A stretch of 64,000 nt of DNA from Acidimicrobiia bacterium (GCA_027494115.1 JAOSJL010000001.1:1885926-1949925); one strand, 5' to 3'. Positions 9,220-17,899 are shown, counted from the first letter of the stretch. Program-made: numbers and translations. Notes: generated by a model not told the origin, from the letters alone.

Positions 9220-9774
9220 TCAGGACGTGCGGATGGAGGGAACGAAGTCGTCGCGCGCCTGGAAGCCGAAAAATCCGGTCAATGGTCTCTTCAGCACAGA
9301 GCTGCGCTCCCGCTCGTAGTCGTCCACCGCTGTGGAGTAGGCGCTGACGACCTCCGGATCGGGCGCGCGGTCGGTATACAAGGTCAGGGAGAACCCCAAT
9401 GCCTCATCCGCGGCCAACCGGGGGTTGGCCGTTCCGACCGTTGCGAGGCGTGCACCCAGCCCCTCGAGGTTGTTGGCGATGGGTACACCCACGGTGGGAT
9501 CGTCGCCCTGGTCGCTGCGCGACCAGTCGTCGAGAGCGGAGCGCAGCTCACCCACCAGCGCGTCGTCGAGCCCGGCATCCGATGCCGCACCTGTCGCCGC
9601 GTCGAGGGTGTCGTACCGTTCGACGAGCTCTACGCGCAGGGGCGCCCACTGCTTTCCGATCGCGTCGAGAGAGTCGTCGAGCTGAGGTTTGGCCCGAAGT
9701 ACGAAGAGCAAGGGGGCGGCGACGACGGCAACCACGACCAGGAGCAGCACAACGCGCCGTGTTCTGCGACCCAT
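9220..9774 (-). CDS. LemA-like membrane-anchored protein
   Basis: 184 residues. Residues 1-25 carry basic residues and a hydrophobic stretch (VVLLLVVVAVVAAPLLFVL), an N-in anchor or signal. The remainder is predicted helical: WAPLRVELVERYDTL, PIANNLEGLGARLATV, then VVSAYSTAVDDYERER and the ending TGFFGFQARDDF. This order and the FGF-type ending recall LemA proteins, which form an antiparallel helical bundle outside the membrane; the match is weak and the function of LemA is not settled. An ATG preceded by TAGGGT with a 9-nt gap supports the start. Upstream of and almost abutting menC. Confidence 0.6.
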   Translation of the reverse strand: MGRRTRRVVLLLVVVAVVAAPLLFVLRAKPQLDDSLDAIGKQWAPLRVELVERYDTLDAATGAASDAGLDDALVGELRSALDDWSRSDQGDDPTVGVPIANNLEGLGARLATVGTANPRLAADEALGFSLTLYTDRAPDPEVVSAYSTAVDDYERERSSVLKRPLTGFFGFQARDDFVPSIRTS

Positions 9775-9783
9775 AGCGTGTCC

Positions 9784-9789
9784 ACCCTA
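9784..9789 (-). promoter_or_regulatory. -10 box (TAGGGT) for the LemA-like gene, leaderless
   Basis: TAGGGT on the minus strand ends 9 nt before the ATG at 9774. It faces the divergent nuclease promoter at 9846-9851. Confidence 0.45.
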
Positions 9790-9845
9790 ATGACGCTGGT
9801 CCCGATCCCTCGGGATTTCCCCTTTTCGGGCCGAACGCGGGTCGG

Positions 9846-9851
9846 TACGCT
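9846..9851 (+). promoter_or_regulatory. -10 box (TACGCT) for the secreted nuclease, leaderless
   Basis: TACGCT ends 6 nt before the GTG at 9858, the start that gives the nuclease a signal peptide. This is independent support for the upstream start over the ATG at 9923. Confidence 0.5.
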
Positions 9852-9857
9852 CCGGCC

Positions 9858-10351
9858 GTGGCTCGAACCCGGGCCGCGGTGCTCGTGGTCCTGGCCACCG
9901 CCCTGCTCGGGGGTGGCGACTGATGTCCCCGAGTCGCGGCGACACGACATGGACGGTGACCGAGGTCATCGACGGCGACACGATCGCGGTCACCCGTGAG
10001 GGGGAGTCCGACACCGTGCGGCTTCTCGGTGTCGACACTCCCGAAACCAAACACCCCGACCGGCCCGTGGGCTGCTTCGGCCCGGAAGCTGCGGCCTTTA
10101 CCGCATCACGACTGGCCGGCCGGGAGGTGGTCCTCGAGACCGACGTGGAAGTCCGGGACCTCTACGACCGACGTCTCGCTTACGTCACGGTCGACGGGGA
10201 GCACTTCAACGAGACGCTTCTGCGCGAGGGATACGCCACGCTGCTGGTCATCCCGCCCAACGATCGTTACGGCCGTTCTCTGTTGCGGGCTGAGCTCGAC
10301 GCCCGTTCCGCTCAGCGCGGCCTGTGGTCCGCCTGCGCGTCTACGCAGTGA
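9858..10351 (+). CDS. Thermonuclease (staphylococcal nuclease family), probable secretion signal, frameshift in sequence
   Basis: The nuclease domain (142 residues from ATG 9923) has VIDGDTIAV, VRLLGVDTPET, the Arg in YDRRLAYV and LLREGYATLL, i.e. the usual Ca-dependent nuclease residues. Upstream, GTG 9858 opens MARTRAAVLVVLATALLGG, a typical short signal peptide, but its frame stops at 9923. Adding one G to the run at 9909-9913 joins the signal peptide to the nuclease frame. Many other genes in this window carry the same kind of one-base G-run deficit, so I take 9858 as the true start. The enzyme would hydrolyse DNA or RNA outside the membrane. If the break is real, the product is an unexported nuclease from 9923. 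Confidence 0.75.
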
Positions 10352-10646
10352 TGATGCGTGACCGCAGCTTCTCGATTCCGCTCCCCAGGATCTCGCGTAC
10401 CTCGGCGTGCGTGCACCCCAGGTCGTGGGATAGCTCTTTCATGGTTCGGGGATCCGCCCCGTCGAGTCCGAAGCGCCCGCGCACGACGTGGCGTTCGGTG
10501 TCGTCGAGGGTGTCGAACGCGTGAGGATCGACGCGGAGCTCGAGGGCGTCGAGGTCGATCTCGTCGTCGGCGGCGGCGTCATCGATTCCGTCGGGATACG
10601 GCCATCCGTCGTCTGTGGCGAACAACGGTGCAGCTCTGCGGCTCAT
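10341..10646 (-). CDS. Stand-alone sigma-70 region 4-like protein
   Basis: 101 residues, ATG with a GGAGG Shine-Dalgarno 4 nt upstream. The C-terminal 55 residues (TLDDTERHVVRGRFGLDGADPRTMKELSHDLGC..., ending GSGIEKLRSRI) match the -35-recognition helix-turn-helix of primary sigma factors, including the RFGLDG and E-L-x-x-x-L-G signatures. The first 45 residues are acidic (DDAAADDEIDLDALELRVD) and contain no region 2 or 3, so this cannot be a complete sigma factor. It may bind promoter DNA or RNA polymerase as a modulator, or pair with a separate region 2 protein. It lies directly downstream (minus strand) of the UvrD2-like gene. Confidence 0.75.
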   Translation of the reverse strand: MSRRAAPLFATDDGWPYPDGIDDAAADDEIDLDALELRVDPHAFDTLDDTERHVVRGRFGLDGADPRTMKELSHDLGCTHAEVREILGSGIEKLRSRIITA

Positions 10647-10727
10647 CGATCCTCCCGAGTTCTCGGGAACACATCCACGGGCACAGGACGTGACCTGTCT
10701 TCATCCTGAGCGCCCCGGGCGCCGGCG

Positions 10728-12853
10728 TCAACCCGTTCGTGCAGTGGTCCGGACCTGGCGGCCGGTCTGCGTCCTCGTGCCGGCGTGTCGCTTCACGATG
10801 TCGAGGATCTCGGGGCCGAAGCGCTCGGCCTTGACCGGCCCGATTCCGGACACGGCGAGTAGTTCGCCATGGGTGGTCGGTCGGTCGACCACGACCTCGG
10901 CGAGCGTGCGGTCGGCGAATACCACGTAGGCCGGCACGCCGGCGGCCCGAGAACGCGTCAGCCGCCACTCCCGGAGATCTTCGGCGAGAGCGTCGTCGTC
11001 GGGGTCGCCACTCGAGTTGCCCGCGCGCAGCGCCGCTCGCAGCTCGTCGACACGGGTGGCGGGCGGTCGACCGGTCGACGACGAACCAGAGCGTTTCGAA
11101 CCCGGGGTGCCCGGACGGAGCCCCATGTCGACGAGGAACGGACCCGGACGTCGGGTCACCTCTCGGGTGCCGAACGTGCGGCGTGTCGCCCACGTGATGT
11201 GAAGCGAGCGTTGCACTCTCGTGCAGGCGACGTAGAAGAGACGGCGTTCCTCGGCCAGTTCGCCGGGAGTCTTGGCGTGGTTGATCGGCACGTAGCCGGA
11301 TTCGACACCGGTGATGAACACCGTGTGCCATTCGAGGCCCTTCGAACGGTGGAAGGTCACGAGGTCGACGGCGTCGTCGCCTTCGCTGCCGCCGGAATCG
11401 CCTCGCAGTGAGGCCGTGAGGAACGCCAGGAAGCCGTCGAGCGAGCCGACGCCACCTTCGGCCCTCAGGTACTCCCGACCCAACGCGATGAGAGCCTCGG
11501 TGTGCTCGGCGCGCTCGGCGTCCGCGGTGTATGTGCCCGAGGGCGGGACGCTCTCCAACCCGTCGAGTCGCTCCCGGAGTTCGCCCGTGGACGCCCGGAG
11601 GCGGGCCAGATCGGCTCGAACCTCGGCGCGTTCGAGGAAACGTCGGGCACCGCGCAGACGAACGGGAATGCCATGTCGCGCGAACGCCTCCTCGAAGAGC
11701 GCCGACTGGGCGTTCGTGCGGTACAGGACCGCCAGGTCGGACCACCTTCTCCCGTCGCCGTGTGACTCCACGATCGCGGCAGCCACACCCTCGGCTTCGG
11801 CTTCCGCGTCGTCGTACTCGGTGAGTTCGGGTTCGGGGCCGTCGTCGGCCGAGGATCGGAGTGTGCGGACAACGGCATGTCCGTCGAGAGCATGTCCGTC
11901 GAGAGCATGTCCGTCGAGAGCATGGCCGTCGAGCAGGCGGGCGCCGGAGCGAGGATCTGGGGTGGGCAGCGGTAGCTCTGTTCCAGGTTGACGACGACGG
12001 CACCCGGGAAGTGGTCGGCGAAGTCGAGAAGGTAGGAAGGGTCCGCTCCGGTGAAGCTGAAGATCGCCTGGTCGGGGTCGCCGACGACGAACAGGTCGGT
12101 CCGGTCGCCGAGCCAGGCGCGCAGCAGCCGGAACTGGGCCGGGGAGACGTCCTGGAACTCGTCGACGAAGAGGTGGCGGAACCGCCAACGCGTCGCGGCG
12201 GCGAAGTCCGGGTCGTTCTCCATGCGCAGCGCGCAGCGCAGGATCAGGTCGTCGAAGTCCATGAGAGCGCCGCGGCGCTTCTGCTGCTCGTAACGCCGGT
12301 AGATGTCGGCCACCTCGGTGGCAGGCCGCGGAGTGGGGCGGTCGACGGCATCGACGGCCTGGACGTAGGCGTCGGGCGGAACACCGCGGGCCTTCGCCCA
12401 CTCGATCTCCGCGGCGATCGGCGTGATGGCGGCGATGCCCTCGGCGCCTCCACCGAGGAGAGGTCCGAGGATGCGGCCCTTTCGCTCGAGCAGCGTGGGA
12501 ACATCACGACCGCGGTCTTCGTACCAGCGGCGAAGAAGGGCGAGCGACAGGGCGTGGAAGGTGCCCGCGGTGACGTGCTCGCAGGCGTCCGTCGCCCCGA
12601 GCCGGGTGTTCAGTTCTCCCGCCGCCTTGCGGGTGAACGTGACCGCCAGAACCCTCTCGGAATCGGCCTGCCCCGTTGCCACCTGGTGGGCGATTCGCCG
12701 GGCCAGCACACGGGTCTTGCCCGATCCCGGCCCGGCCAGGACAGCCAGCGGCACGGTCGGTTCCTCGATCGCTCGTGCCTGGGACGGGTCGACGTCTGCC
12801 CCGCCGGTGCCGGTCCGGTCGGCGTCTGGTTCGTCGATGTCGGTGGCGGCCAC
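10728..12853 (-). CDS. uvrD2: UvrD2/PcrA-like superfamily 1 DNA helicase with HRDC domain, frameshift in sequence
   Basis: About 708 residues. Frame one (from GTG 12853) holds motif I AGPGSGKTRVLARR, Ia VTFTRKAAGEL, II VDEFQDVSP, III GDPDQAIFSF and IV EQSYRCPPQIL. The second frame continues with ARLLDGHA..., motif V VTFHRSKGLEW and VI RRLFYVACTR, and ends with an HRDC domain (GELLAVSGIGPVKAERFG). Restoring one base at about 11944-11945 joins the frames (ILAPGARLLDG). The HRDC tail matches actinobacterial UvrD2, an ATP-dependent 3'-5' helicase. A 15-bp tandem repeat near the junction encodes four LDGHA units. A TAGCGT box 6 nt upstream of the GTG supports the start. Confidence 0.88.
11875..11934. 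repeat. 15-bp tandem repeat inside the helicase gene
   Basis: Four copies of GCATGTCCGTCGAGA (the last differs at one base), encoding LDGHA repeats between helicase motifs IV and V. Being a multiple of three, copy-number change would keep the frame. Confidence 0.85.
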
Positions 12854-12859
12854 GACGCG

Positions 12860-12865
12860 ACGCTA
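12860..12865 (-). promoter_or_regulatory. -10 box (TAGCGT) for the helicase gene, leaderless
   Basis: TAGCGT on the minus strand ends 6 nt before the GTG at 12853, in the divergent region shared with the zincin gene. Confidence 0.5.
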
Positions 12866-12945
12866 CCGGCCTCCTGTGACGGCTACGGCGATACCGGGTG
12901 CCGGCACCGACCGACCCCGCGGAGCTCTGGCAGCGCCCCGACGCC

Positions 12946-12989
12946 GGTCTGACGCGGGTCTGACGCGGGTCTGACGCGGGTCTGACGCG
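12946..12989. repeat. 11-bp tandem repeat, four copies
   Basis: Four exact copies of GGTCTGACGCG in the helicase-zincin intergenic region. The period is too short and there are no spacers, so it is not a CRISPR. Confidence 0.9.
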
Positions 12990-13245
12990 GGAGGGCCCCG
13001 AGTAGTCTTCGCCGCTCTCGCAGCTCCGATCTCCTCGGGGCCTCGCTTCCCGGAGTGCCGCGTCTCCGTGGCACCCACGCCCGACGCCCGGGAAGTCCGG
13101 CCGCCGCACGCCACCGCTCCACCCGGTGTGGTCTCCGGGAGAGGCCAGCGCTCGGCGCTCGGCCCTTCCCGAATTCCGTTCCGTCGGAAACGGTTTCTCG
13201 AACATACGGACAGTTGCCCCGCGCGTCAAGAGAAATTTGCGGGAC

Positions 13246-13251
13246 TAGCGT
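13246..13251 (+). promoter_or_regulatory. -10 box (TAGCGT) for the zincin gene, leaderless
   Basis: TAGCGT ends 6 nt before the GTG at 13258. Confidence 0.5.
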
Positions 13252-13257
13252 GCGGGG

Positions 13258-13617
13258 GTGCTCGTCAGTCGGCGCCGGTTCGAGGAGCTCGTCGCCGACG
13301 CGCTCGACGTCATCCCCGAGCATTTGGCCATGGAGATGGACAACGTGGCGGTCGTGGTCGAGGACCGCCCCACGTCCGAGCAACTCGAAGGGCACAGCGG
13401 AACGCTGCTGGGGCTCTTCGAGGGCGTGTCGCTGGCGCATCGTTCGCCGCTCACCACCTCGCTGCCCGATCGCATCACGATCTTCCGCGTCCCCATCTGC
13501 TCGCTTTCCCGGGACGAGGAGGACCTCGCCGCCCAGGTCCGCGTCACGGTGCTCCACGAGGTCGGGCACTACTTCGGGATGTCGGAGGTCGACCTCGAGG
13601 AGTTGGGGTGGGCCTGA
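13258..13617 (+). CDS. Zincin-like metallopeptidase family protein
   Basis: 119 residues, the usual size of the small actinobacterial zincin family (Pfam Zincin_1). The HExxH-type motif is HEVGHYFGMSE near residue 100; other conserved parts are the start RRRFEELVADALDVIPEHLA and the ITIFRVPI strand. The His-Glu-His arrangement would bind zinc. No signal peptide is present, so it should act in the cytoplasm; the substrate is unknown. The GTG is placed by the leaderless -10 box. A hairpin follows the stop codon. Confidence 0.85.
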   Translation: MLVSRRRFEELVADALDVIPEHLAMEMDNVAVVVEDRPTSEQLEGHSGTLLGLFEGVSLAHRSPLTTSLPDRITIFRVPICSLSRDEEDLAAQVRVTVLHEVGHYFGMSEVDLEELGWA

Positions 13618-13620
13618 GCG

Positions 13621-13635
13621 CCCCCTATCAGGGGG
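13621..13635 (+). terminator. Hairpin after the zincin gene
   Basis: CCCCCT-ATC-AGGGGG is a perfect 6-bp stem with a 3-nt loop, 4 bases after the zincin stop and before the next promoter. No U-tract beyond TTGAT, so termination efficiency is uncertain. Confidence 0.5.
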
Positions 13636-13666
13636 TTGATCACCTCGACGCACCGCGCGCGGGACG

Positions 13667-13672
13667 TAGGCT
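13667..13672 (+). promoter_or_regulatory. -10 box (TAGGCT) for the PH/SHOCT protein, leaderless
   Basis: TAGGCT ends 8 nt before the ATG at 13681. Confidence 0.5.
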
Positions 13673-13680
13673 GAACGCCC

Positions 13681-14385
13681 ATGGGCTACCCGAAGCATCT
13701 GATCAACGAGGACGAGACCGTCGTGCTCGACCTCAAGCCGCACTGGTGGTACTTCTCCCGCCACATTCTCACGGGGATCCCCCTGGCCATCCTCTTCGTG
13801 CTGATGTTCCAGCTCAGCGGCACCGTGCAGGACTACGCCTGGTACATCGTCGGTGCGTTGGCGCTGGCCTGGGCGATCTGGTTGGGCCTCAAGTACGTCG
13901 AGTGGATGTTCACCCACTTCGTCGTCACCGACCGGCGCGTGATCTGGCGCACCGGCGTTCTCGCCAAGCACGGCACCGAGATCCCGCTGGAGCGCATCAC
14001 GAACATCAACTTCGCCCAGCCGATCGTCGACCGCATCATCGGCGCCGGGGATCTCGACATCGAATCCGCGGGAACCCAGGGCCAGTCGCACTTCGAGAAC
14101 GTGCGGCATCCCGACGCCGTGCAACAGGAGATATACCGGCAGATCGAGATCGACGCGAGACGCCGCGCGGGGTGGATCAACGCACCGGGTACCCCGGCCG
14201 CAGCTGCTGCCGCGGCCGCCGGAGTAACGCAGGGCGTAGATCAGAACGCGGCACCGGGAGCATCCTCCGATGCGGGAGCGTCGGTGCCCGATCAGATCGA
14301 ACAACTCGCGGAGTTGCGCGACGCCGGTCACATCACCCCTGAGGAGTACGAAGCCAAGAAGGCCGAGCTCCTCGGCCGGATGTAG
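13681..14385 (+). CDS. PH-domain (bPH2) membrane protein with C-terminal SHOCT domain
   Basis: 234 residues. Two transmembrane helices at about 28-45 (ILTGIPLAILFVLMFQL) and 53-72 (YIVGALALAWAIWLGLKY) precede a bacterial PH-like domain (FVVTDRRVIWRTGVLAKHGTEIPLERITNI..., with the VDRIIGAGDLDIESAG pattern), as in YdbS/DUF304 proteins. After an Ala-rich linker (about 175-200) the last 33 residues form a SHOCT motif (IEQLAELRDAGHITPEEYEAKKAELL), a short helical hairpin found at the ends of many membrane proteins. The PH domain would sit in the cytoplasm near the membrane. The exact role is unknown; the family is common in actinobacteria. Confidence 0.85.
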   Translation: MGYPKHLINEDETVVLDLKPHWWYFSRHILTGIPLAILFVLMFQLSGTVQDYAWYIVGALALAWAIWLGLKYVEWMFTHFVVTDRRVIWRTGVLAKHGTEIPLERITNINFAQPIVDRIIGAGDLDIESAGTQGQSHFENVRHPDAVQQEIYRQIEIDARRRAGWINAPGTPAAAAAAAAGVTQGVDQNAAPGASSDAGASVPDQIEQLAELRDAGHITPEEYEAKKAELLGRM

Positions 14386-14397
14386 CGACACCCGCGC

Positions 14398-15114
14398 GTG
14401 CGGGTTGCCTCCCTCGTTCCCTCGGCCACGGAGAGCCTGCTGGCGCTCGGCGTCCGTCCGGTCGCGTGCACACGCTTCTGTGAGCAGCCCGGAATCCCGA
14501 CCGTCGGCGGTACGAAGAACCCTGACGTCGACGCTCTGATCGCGCTGAAGCCGGATCTCGTCGTGGTCAACGATGAAGAGAACCGTCGCGAGGACGCCGA
14601 GGCGCTGAGTTCGGCGGGACTCGCTCTGATCGAGATCTCGCCGCGGGATCTCGACGACCTTGGCCGTGCCGTGTGCGATCTCGCCTCAGCAGTCGGCGTT
14701 TCGGTGCCGCCGCCGTTCGATTCGGCGGGCTGGGCGGAGTGGCTCGGTGGCCTGCCTTCGCGCGTGGCGGAACTCCGTTCTGCGTTCGTGCCTGTCTGGC
14801 GCCGCCCGTGGGTGACCCTGGCGCCTGACACCTACAGGGCGTCCGTACTTGAGGCGTGTGGGCTCGAACCCGTCGGCGGTTCCGGCGAGGCGCGTTACCC
14901 CGAGACCACCCTCGAGGAGGTCGCCGATCTCCAGCCGGACCTCGTCGTGCTTCCCGACGAGCCATACCCCTTCACCGAGACCCACGCCGCGGAGATCGGC
15001 GGCGCGCTCGGTGATGTGGATCTCGTCTTCGTCGACGGCCGAGATCTCTTCTGGTGGGGGACTCGCACCCCGGACGCAGTGCGCCGCCTCAGGGGTGTCT
15101 TCTCCGGAGAGTGA
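14398..15114 (+). CDS. Helical-backbone metal receptor, BtuF-like substrate-binding family protein
   Basis: 238 residues, GTG start. The sequence follows the ABC-type cobalamin/iron(III)-siderophore binding fold: RVASLVPSATESLLALG, a GTKNPDVDALIALKPDLVVVNDEEN block, then the second lobe ATTLEEVADLQPDLVVLPDEPYPF. There is no signal peptide or lipobox, and no permease or ATPase gene is adjacent, so it may act in the cytoplasm, as stand-alone members do. The ligand could be a cobamide, which would suit the B12-dependent mutase in the window, but this is inference. Confidence 0.75.
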   Translation: MRVASLVPSATESLLALGVRPVACTRFCEQPGIPTVGGTKNPDVDALIALKPDLVVVNDEENRREDAEALSSAGLALIEISPRDLDDLGRAVCDLASAVGVSVPPPFDSAGWAEWLGGLPSRVAELRSAFVPVWRRPWVTLAPDTYRASVLEACGLEPVGGSGEARYPETTLEEVADLQPDLVVLPDEPYPFTETHAAEIGGALGDVDLVFVDGRDLFWWGTRTPDAVRRLRGVFSGE

Positions 15115-15122
15115 GAGCGCCC

Positions 15123-15157
15123 GTGGCAGCCCCGGTGGCAGCCCCGGTGGCAGCGCC
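15123..15157. repeat. 12-bp tandem repeat, about three copies
   Basis: Copies of GTGGCAGCCCCG (the third diverges at its end) fill much of the 57-bp gap between the convergent metal-receptor and galK genes. Confidence 0.8.
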
Positions 15158-15171
15158 GGGATGGCCGGTGG

Positions 15172-16317
15172 CTAGGCCGCGGCGAAAGGATCGAACACGC
15201 CCGCACCGTCGACGATCCGGCACCGGAACGCCGTGGGTTCGCGCCCGGTTTCGCTGCGATAGCGCGCACGCTCGGTCGACCATCCGGTAGGCGCGGTCAT
15301 CGTCGGCGAGCGCGACGACCGAACCACCGAACCCCGCACCCGTGAGTCGGGCGCCGATCGCACCTGCATCGAGAAGGCACCTCACCAGCAGGTCGAGCTC
15401 GGGTGTGGAAACCTCGAAGTCGTCGCGCAGGCTGGCGTGACTCGCGGCGAACGCGGAAGAGAGCGCCAAGCGGTCACCGGTACGTAGCGCCCGTGCGACC
15501 GCCTGCACCCGTGCGTTCTCACTCACCACGTGGCGCCCTCGGGGATGGTCGGCGACCTCCTCGGCCGTCGCCTCGCGCAGGGTGTCCAATCCGAGGTCAC
15601 GTGCTAGTTCCTCGCACTCGTCGCGTCGTGTCGCGTAACCCTCGGTCGCAGAGTTCGGGAGATTCCCGAGTGGACGGCCACGACCGCGATCTGAGCGGGC
15701 ATGGGGATCCGTTCGACGTCCAGCGACCGGCAGTCGAGAAGCAGAGCGTGACCCGCCGTGCCGTCGGCCGACGCCCACGGGTCCATCACCCCGCAAGGAA
15801 CACCGCTTCCGACCGTTTCCGCCTCCTGACAGGCGAGCGCCGTTGCCCGGACCGACAGGGGGTCTCCGGCGCTCGCTCCGAGCGCCGTGGCCACCCCCAC
15901 CAGCACCGCGGCCGACGATGACAGACCTGCCCCGACCGGAATTCCGGAGCTGATCACAAGGTCCGTGCCCACCGGCGCTCGACCGCGCAGGGACATCGCC
16001 CGGACGAGTGCTGCGACAGCCCCGCCCCAGGGAGGAACGTCCCTCTCGGGATCCGGGGTGCCGTCGGCCCGGACGATGACGGCACCTTCGAAATCCAACG
16101 ATCGGACGCAGACGAAAGCACCGGTCGTTCGCCGGAAGGCCACGAGCACCTCCCGGTCGATCGCCGCGGGGAGCACAAGCCCCGCGTTGTAGTCCGTGTG
16201 GTCGCCCATGAGGTTGACGCGCCCGGGGGCGCGCACATAGCCGACTCCGTCTCCGGGTCCCAGGACGGCCGTGGCGGCACGGGCCAGGTCCGCACGTGGT
16301 TGGTCGGCGCGTGCCAT
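15172..16317 (-). CDS. galK: Galactokinase, two frameshifts in sequence
   Basis: GHMP kinase of about 381 residues once both breaks are repaired. Frame one (ATG 16317) carries the galactokinase signature APGRVNLMGDHTDYNAGLVLP and the ATP loop PVGAGLSSSAA. It breaks at about 15649: inserting one base gives HSGISRTLATEGYATRRDECEE, the expected family block. The next frame has RHVVSEN..., RLTGAGFGGSVVAL, and a second break near 15265-15275 leads into YRSETGREPTAFRCRIVDGAG and the stop at 15172. It phosphorylates galactose at C1 (Leloir pathway); galT and galE are not in the window. TAGCGT 6 nt upstream of the ATG supports the start. Two breaks could mean a pseudogene, but frameshifts in essential neighbours favour sequence error. 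Confidence 0.85.
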
Positions 16318-16323
16318 CGCTTG

Positions 16324-16329
16324 ACGCTA
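16324..16329 (-). promoter_or_regulatory. -10 box (TAGCGT) for galK, leaderless
   Basis: TAGCGT on the minus strand ends 6 nt before the galK ATG. Confidence 0.5.
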
Positions 16330-16426
16330 ACGCCGCGGCCACCCACCGACGGTGCATTCGGTCCGGTGTTCGAGGCAATCTCACTTGACGTTCGGAGCCC
16401 CCCGAGAGTGTGGAATAATGACACGG

Positions 16427-17312
16427 ATGGGAACCTTCAAGAACTCCGTCGGACTCGTGAAGGCCTCGTGGCGCGTGTTGCGCGACGAACCCGGGCTCGT
16501 CTGGCTCCCGGTCGTGTCGGCGCTCGCCTCGATCGTCGTCATTGCGACGTTCGCACTGCCACTCGCCGGCGTCGACGTGCTCTTCGGGGATGCCGAGTCG
16601 TCGTTCGGCAGCGTCGCCGACTGGATCCTGATCGGCGTTCTGTACTTCGTTCTCGGGTTCATCACCATCTTCTTCAACGCGGCGGTCGTCTTCGCCGCCA
16701 ACGAACGCCTCGAAGGACGGGACACCGACTTCTCCGGCGCCCTGAGCGGAGCGTGGGCACGTAAGCGTCAGATCCTCGAATGGTCGCTGGTGACCACGAC
16801 GGTGAACATCATCCTTCGGGCGATCGCCGAGCGTTTCGGGTTCATCGGGGCCATCGTGGCGAGCCTGTTCGGCCTCGCGTGGTCGTTGGTCACGTTCCTG
16901 GTGCTCCCGATCCTCGTGATCGAGGGAATCGGCGTGCGCGACGGGCTCAAGAAGTCGGGCGCGCTGTTCAAGAAGACCTGGGGGAGAACGTGATCGGCAA
17001 CGGGGGATCGGGCTGATCGGAGTCCTCGTGATGCTCCCCGCGGCCGCGCTGATCGGGATCGGGGTGCTTCTCGTGGCCGACGGTTCGTCCCTCGCGCTCG
17101 GCGTGCTGCTCATCGTGCTCGGAGGGATCGTCGCCGTCGTCGCCATGCCCGTCATGACGGCACTCAGCGGGATCTTCCAGACGGCGCTCTACAGGTTCGC
17201 CACCGATGGCCAACTCCCACGCGGTTTCGAGCAGACGAACCTGGCGCAGGCGTTCAAGCCCAAGAAGAAGGGCTTCGGATCGTCGGCTTCGACGGGGTCG
17301 ACGGGCGCCTGA
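16427..17312 (+). CDS. Polytopic membrane protein (DUF6159-like), two frameshifts in sequence
   Basis: About 295 residues after repair. ATG at 16427 (an in-frame ATG at 16418 is also possible). N-terminal block MGTFKNSVGLVKASWRVL is followed by a hydrophobic segment at about 27-45, then ones near 70-90, 150-172 and, after the breaks, two more (LIGVLVMLPAAALIGIGVLL and LALGVLLIVLGGIVAVV). The frame breaks at the G runs 16980-16984 and 17002-17006; adding one G to each gives KKTWGENVIGNGGIGLIGVL. The C-terminus is basic (KPKKKGFG). The pattern matches a family of actinobacterial membrane proteins I know as DUF6159; no function is known to me. Confidence 0.75.
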
Positions 17313-17392
17313 CGATTCCCCGCGATCCGCGCGTCGACGCAGCCATCCGTGCGATCGACGCCGCCAACGGGCGAGACCCCGAACGGGCCGAG

Positions 17393-17899
17393 GTGGGGGC
17401 GACGCGCCGACCCAATGCACTCGTGGACGCCGATCTCGTGACGGCGTGGGTCCGGCGGCTCGACGCGAATCCGTCGGATGCCCTGCTGCTGGCCGCGCGG
17501 GCCCACCACATCCGACGATGGGAGATCCCGCGGCACACCTATCCGAGCGGACGCGTGGGCTACCTGCGGTGGCGTGACGACCTCCACTCGCACCACGGGT
17601 CCTTGACGGCGGGGATTCTGTCGGCCGAGGGTTTCGGCGAGGGCACGGTGAGTCGTGTCCGTGAGCTGGTCGAGAAGCGGGCACCTGATGACGACCCGGA
17701 CGCGCAGACCCTCGAAGACGCCCTCTGTCTCGTGTTCCTCGAGAGGCAGCTCACGGCGCTCGCCGATCGCCTCGACGAGGACAAGGTCATCAGTGTCCTA
17801 CGTCGAACGGCGCGCAAGATGTCGGAACGGGCGCGCGATGAGATCGCCGATCTGGCGCTCACACCCGACGCGCGAGCGCTCGTGGAACGAGCGCTCTAG
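17393..17899 (+). CDS. DUF4202 family protein
   Basis: 168 residues from the first legal start (GTG 17393). Clear family blocks: LLAARAHHIRRWEIPR, GRVGYLRWRDDLH, DPDAQTLEDALCLVFLE and the C-terminal ALTPDARALVERAL. The conserved family N-terminus (RVDAAIRAIDAANGRDPERAEV) is encoded in the same frame upstream, back to about 17309, but no ATG, GTG or TTG precedes it; only a CTG at 17309. So either CTG is used, a base is missing near the G run around 17295 (which would fuse it to the preceding membrane protein), or the start is wrong. Biochemical role unknown to me. Confidence 0.8.
   Translation: MGATRRPNALVDADLVTAWVRRLDANPSDALLLAARAHHIRRWEIPRHTYPSGRVGYLRWRDDLHSHHGSLTAGILSAEGFGEGTVSRVRELVEKRAPDDDPDAQTLEDALCLVFLERQLTALADRLDEDKVISVLRRTARKMSERARDEIADLALTPDARALVERAL

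Larger units (their letters stand above)
12854..13257. other. 404-bp divergent intergenic region
   Basis: Lies between the divergent helicase and zincin genes. It holds the two leaderless -10 boxes (12860-12865 minus, 13246-13251 plus) and an 11-bp tandem repeat. A 50-base stretch before the zincin promoter is notably less GC-rich than its surroundings. No convincing gene or structured RNA is seen; the open frames crossing it are repetitive and lack similarity to anything I recognise. Confidence 0.6.

Noticed and set aside
12946..12989. CRISPR-like repeat
   Set aside because: Units of 11 bp are directly abutted with no spacers and no cas genes are near. The other tandem repeats fail in the same way.
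15172..16317. galK as a true pseudogene
   Set aside because: Two breaks suggest decay, but all other sequence is well conserved and the same class of break occurs in essential genes, so a pseudogene call is not supported.
15089..17155. A 688-residue minus-strand open frame
   Set aside because: Only its part at about 15270-15650 is real (the middle of galK in shifted frame); the rest lies antisense to the membrane-protein gene and is Pro/Arg/Asp-rich noise.
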